From Treponema sp. (GTDB taxonomy: Bacteria > Spirochaetota > Spirochaetia > Treponematales > Treponemataceae): DNA of 15,829 nucleotides. The stretch is from assembly GCA_017617145.1 (NCBI GenBank), contig JAFZWX010000114.1:1-15829 (forward strand). Direction: 5' to 3'. The notes below the pieces were generated by a model. It saw only the letters and a list, made by a program, of their open reading frames with translations, had not been told where the DNA came from and did no database searches. This document shows, in pieces, positions 14,613 through 15,829 of this stretch (positions within the stretch are counted from its first letter, which is position 1; the number at the start of each line of letters is the position of its first letter). The position numbers were made by a program, and so were the translations under genes.

Positions 14613-14647
14613 CAGTGCCGCCTTTTGGGAGGTGATAGACGGCACTG
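14613..14647 (-). promoter_or_regulatory. Leader hairpin of the 130-aa protein gene
   Basis: CAGTGCCG (14613-14620) and CGGCACTG (14640-14647) form a perfect 8-bp GC-rich stem with a 19-nt loop, 28 bp before the start codon on the - strand. In the transcript the loop contains ACCTC, complementary to GAGGT of the gene's own ribosome binding site. There is no T-tract after either arm, so it is not a typical terminator. A regulatory role is inferred. Confidence 0.5.
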
Positions 14648-14682
14648 ATTTATATTCAACTGTAACACAGTTTCTGATGATA

Positions 14683-14719
14683 AATGTAACACAGATAGTA
14701 TGCCGACTAATGTCATAGG
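14683..14719 (-). promoter_or_regulatory. 37-bp conserved element, copy 1 (upstream of the 130-aa protein gene)
   Basis: It has the same invariant core as the other copies (TATGCC-N3-TAATGTCA on the + strand), with CACA 6 bp to its left. The next stretch to the right is T-rich (14724-14752), an A-tract on the transcribed side like the other two copies. The nearest - strand gene starts 97 bp away, leaving room for a structured 5' leader. Confidence 0.72.
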
Positions 14720-14793
14720 TGTGTTTTTTTATTATTTTTATTATTTTTTTTCCTTTTCCCCGTGCCCCTGATTTTTCCACGCCGAGTATAAAG

Positions 14794-15067
14794 TGTAGTT
14801 TCCGCAAAGAAATTGCTTTTTGAAAACATTGTGATTTATCAAAAAGCGAGCAAAAATGTGAAGTTTACAACACTTAAAAAAGCATTCTGTAGTAAATGTG
14901 TAGTTCGTATTATGTAGTATTGGATTGTAAAGAGTTGTATAAAATAGCAAGAATTGAATATTTCTTTTAAATTTTCTTTGCACTACACATTTTTAAAAGA
15001 ATTAAAATAAATTTTATATGTAATAAGAATAGAGATAAAAACTACATGTAGTTTTACAATGTGTAGT
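14794..15067. repeat. AT-rich stretch with clustered TGTAGT/ACTACA words
   Basis: TGTAGT occurs at 14794, 14888, 14899, 14913, 15047 and 15062, and its complement ACTACA at 14982 and 15041: eight copies in under 280 bp. A longer form, A(A/T)GTGTAGTT, occurs at 14791-14800, 14897-14906 and 15059-15068, with a near match inverted at 14981-14990. No gene is visible here. The cluster could be binding sites for a DNA-binding protein, or iteron-like repeats. Confidence 0.55.
15038..15055. repeat. 18-bp perfect palindrome
   Basis: AAAACTACATGTAGTTTT reads identically on both strands. It is followed 7 bp later by another TGTAGTTTT (15062-15070). It is a likely dimer-binding site for a regulator or initiator. 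Confidence 0.65.
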
Positions 15068-15107
15068 TTTGATTTTGTTTGTTCTGAATTAAACTTTTTT
15101 GACCGCT

Positions 15108-15829
15108 GCGCGCGCCCCCCCCGAGATTTTGAAAATACGGCAGGTCAAGGCACGCTTCGCTTAAAGCCTTGACTCAGCCGTTTTGCAGATTTCCAAAAAT
15201 TGTAAATCTGCAATCATCGTGCCGTCGCGGAGCGATGGCTGGGAAGAATCAGTTTGAAGCGAAGACGGCTTTTCAAAACAAAGCGTCTGCGAAGCAGTCG
15301 CAAACTTTTGAAAGCGGTCTGAGCGGAGTTTTGGAAGATAAACTTTTTTCCTGGAAGAAATCAATTTGTCCGAAGGACTTCATCGAGGCATTTTCATTTT
15401 TCAAGAAGCATACGGAAGGAGCAGTCTTGCTCAATTTCAAGTGGCTGCGACAGCAGGCACAAGCTTATGGCAAGTCTGCGACTGGAGCTGGAAGAATCAT
15501 CGGTCCGCTAAGCGGCGGGAGCGCACGGACGCGCGACCAGAGCGACCTGCGTAAGAGGCACTTTTATTTTGGAAGAAGAAATACAACGGCGGAAGAGGCG
15601 GCAACACGGATGTTGCCGCCTTGCCGATTGAGCGCAGGCCTTGTGCCTGTGCGATTGAGGCAACAATTTTTCCCACACAAAGATATAACCCCACAGCCGC
15701 CACTTGTAGAACCAATTGAGCATCTTAAAACTGTGGGACAACTGTAATGTTGAGCAAAAGGGTGCCCCCTTGCCCCCCAAGAGCGGTTCAATAACATTCC
15801 TTATTTTTTACGAAGGGGGAAAAGGGGGA
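15108..15829. other. GC-rich, hairpin-dense non-coding region
   Basis: Composition changes abruptly at GCGCGCG plus C8 (15108-15122). Inverted repeats follow in series: GTCAAGGC/GCCTTGAC (15144-15151/15166-15173) flanked by CGGC/GCCG; TTGCAGATTT/AAATCTGCAA (15183-15192/15204-15213); GCCGTCGC/GCGATGGC (15221/15232, one mismatch); an imperfect long hairpin at 15269-15314 around CTGC-GAA-GCAG; CCGCT-A-AGCGG (15505-15515); GGCGGCAACA/TGTTGCCGCC (15597-15606/15611-15620); CCCACAG/CTGTGGG (15690/15731); and AATGTT/AACATT (15746/15793). Several frames stay open, but their translations are low-complexity and start without good ribosome sites. Best read as a structured RNA locus or a chromosomal repeat, running past the window end. 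Confidence 0.5.
15597..15620. repeat. Strong 10-bp perfect hairpin with tetraloop
   Basis: GGCGGCAACA, loop CGGA, TGTTGCCGCC. It is the most stable single hairpin in the right-hand region. Neither strand has a T-tract after it, which argues against an intrinsic terminator and for a structural RNA element or repeat. Confidence 0.7.

Noticed and set aside
14598..14983. Two short - strand frames (69 and 80 codons)
   Set aside because: They overlap each other and cross the 37-bp element and the TGTAGT cluster; composition is random and no ribosome site is present.
15041..15052. BlaI/MecI/CopY-type operator in ACTACATGTAGT
   Set aside because: Those operators have two bases between TACA and TGTA; here the half-sites overlap (TACATGTA), so the spacing does not fit.
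15169..15747. A 192-codon open frame on the + strand in the GC-rich block
   Set aside because: It starts at TTG inside a hairpin, has no ribosome site and no recognisable domain, and overlaps several equally long frames on the other strand, as expected for GC-rich structured DNA.
15108..15829. Integron attC sites or a CRISPR array
   Set aside because: The inverted repeats differ from one another in sequence, no GTTRRRY/RYYYAAC pairs are visible, and there are no regular direct repeats with spacers.
1..15829. tRNA, rRNA or insertion-sequence genes
   Set aside because: No cloverleaf with a TTC-loop core, no rRNA signature and no transposase-like protein was seen.

Overview
The window looks like part of the chromosome of a host-associated spirochaete, most likely a Treponema. 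This is an inference from the low-to-moderate GC content, a Gram-negative-style phage lysis block, and a short palindromic repeat of a type I associate with Treponema genomes. No rRNA or marker gene fixes the species, so the assignment is tentative.

Left third (1-5848, + strand): the late end of a prophage or phage-derived element, packed as one operon with several 4-bp ATGA stop/start overlaps. In order: a coiled-coil/TM protein of XhlA type, an NlpC/P60 endolysin candidate, two tiny membrane proteins, a secreted coiled-coil protein with a C-terminal membrane anchor (overlapping its neighbour in the +1 frame, as spanin genes do), three virion or tail-type proteins (one with about twelve 20-21-residue repeats), a small unknown, and a D5/P4-family SF3 helicase lacking a primase domain. 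A large hairpin plus T-tract closes the block at 5859-5919.

Middle (5926-12060, - strand): a COG3910-type AAA/ABC ATPase, then (reading leftwards from 11007) a tight three-gene operon: a 388-aa uncharacterised protein, a 724-aa protein with a Cys/Asn-rich parallel beta-helix and a probable C-terminal PH-like domain, and a 239-aa all-helical protein. The operon is visibly AT-rich, ends in a strong terminator, and is preceded by a WYL-domain transcriptional regulator. The layout resembles accessory or defence modules under a WYL repressor, but no effector activity can be read directly.

Right part (12116-14585, - strand): a DUF1232/YkvA-type membrane protein and four small genes, including two single-TM proteins and a diverged pair of paralogues (171 and 130 aa). 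The main find is a gap-free 37-bp element, invariant core TATGCC-N3-TAATGTCA on the + strand, upstream of three separate transcription units: the 388-aa operon, the small-TM operon and the 130-aa paralogue gene. This suggests a shared regulon, with the WYL protein the obvious but unproven candidate regulator.

Far right (14586-15829): no convincing gene. It holds the third copy of the 37-bp element, an AT-rich stretch with eight TGTAGT/ACTACA words including an 18-bp perfect palindrome, and then an abruptly GC-rich, hairpin-dense stretch that looks like a structured chromosomal repeat or non-coding RNA locus.
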